Assembly: GCF_000317555.1 (NCBI RefSeq)
Contig: NC_019745.1
Coordinates: forward strand, 3,286,001 to 3,350,000
Origin: Gloeocapsa sp. PCC 7428
Lineage (GTDB): Bacteria > Cyanobacteriota > Cyanobacteriia > Cyanobacteriales > Chroococcidiopsidaceae
Direction of reading: 5' to 3'
DNA length: 64,000 nucleotides
The notes beneath the pieces are model-generated. The model was not told the origin of the DNA. It made no database searches and saw only the letters and a program-made list of their open reading frames with translations. Of the stretch, positions 63,977-64,000 are shown piece after piece. The position numbers and the translations under genes are program-made. The first letter of the stretch is position 1. Each line of letters opens with the position of its first letter.

Positions 63977-64000
63977 ACGCTAGTTTAAGCTTTTACATAA

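Overview
The window is chromosomal DNA of a cyanobacterium. Oxygenic-photosynthesis genes (psaB, ndhK, ndhI, a high-light-inducible protein), a cyanobacterial Tic20-type protein, a DUF6335-type protein and crtW are all present, and the HIP1 octamer GCGATCGC is very common. The gene content (class III PHA synthase, a beta-carotene ketolase, many regulators, many pseudogenes, dispersed MITE-like repeats) fits a large-genome lineage of the Chroococcidiopsis/Gloeocapsopsis/Nostocales type. The genus is inference. I see no rRNA, tRNA or CRISPR array.

Layout. 0-9 kb: STAS regulator, rpsF, an FAH-family hydrolase convergent with a Tic20-like gene, then a forward housekeeping run: glyA, a WecA/MraY-like transferase, cinA, a 44-aa protein, aroQ and a degenerate ADP-ribosylglycohydrolase-like protein. 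9-20 kb: an orphan sugar ABC permease, 5-formyl-THF cyclo-ligase, the eroded remains of a nitrile hydratase locus beside an ABC ATPase and permease that lack a binding protein, an EamA transporter, a three-gene SRPBCC/DoxX/DUF72 operon, a broken Nudix gene, a hemerythrin protein and isoaspartyl peptidase. 20-31 kb: DUF6335 protein, two esterases, an ATP-grasp enzyme, hflX, a carotenoid operon (crtW plus a glycosyltransferase), and a group of small membrane or stress proteins including an Hlip. 31-36 kb: a di-haem cytochrome c protein, a frameshifted SDR, and an isolated ndhK-ndhI pair. 36-42 kb: a galactoside operon (GH2 beta-galactosidase/glucuronidase type, galT, an M24-like protein with lost metal ligands, galK).

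42.9-49 kb holds a polyhydroxyalkanoate locus: an SDR overlapping phaE, phaC, a convergent phasin, a frameshifted phaA, and phaB. Thiolase and reductase would supply 3-hydroxybutyryl-CoA, PhaEC would polymerise it and the phasin would coat the granule. The 3' end of phaB runs into an N-terminally truncated brnT toxin followed by an intact brnA antitoxin. 50-53 kb: a stand-alone, divergent psaB with a clear terminator and no psaA. 54-61 kb: a CheY-like receiver, a 1209-aa hybrid histidine kinase and a PAS-CRP fusion regulator with a perfect 94-bp tandem duplication upstream. 60.9-62.1 kb: an IS630-type element with the usual two overlapping frames. The window ends with a haem-oxygenase-like di-iron family protein and direct repeats.

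Gene decay (nitrile hydratase, Nudix, SDR, phaA, brnT) and several families of short inverted-repeat elements sharing TATAGCAG ends are the most distinctive genome-level traits. No single locus is clearly a new system. The best candidates for follow-up are the orphan ndhK-ndhI pair, the solo psaB paralogue, the nitrile hydratase/ABC remnant, and the PHA locus with its broken thiolase.
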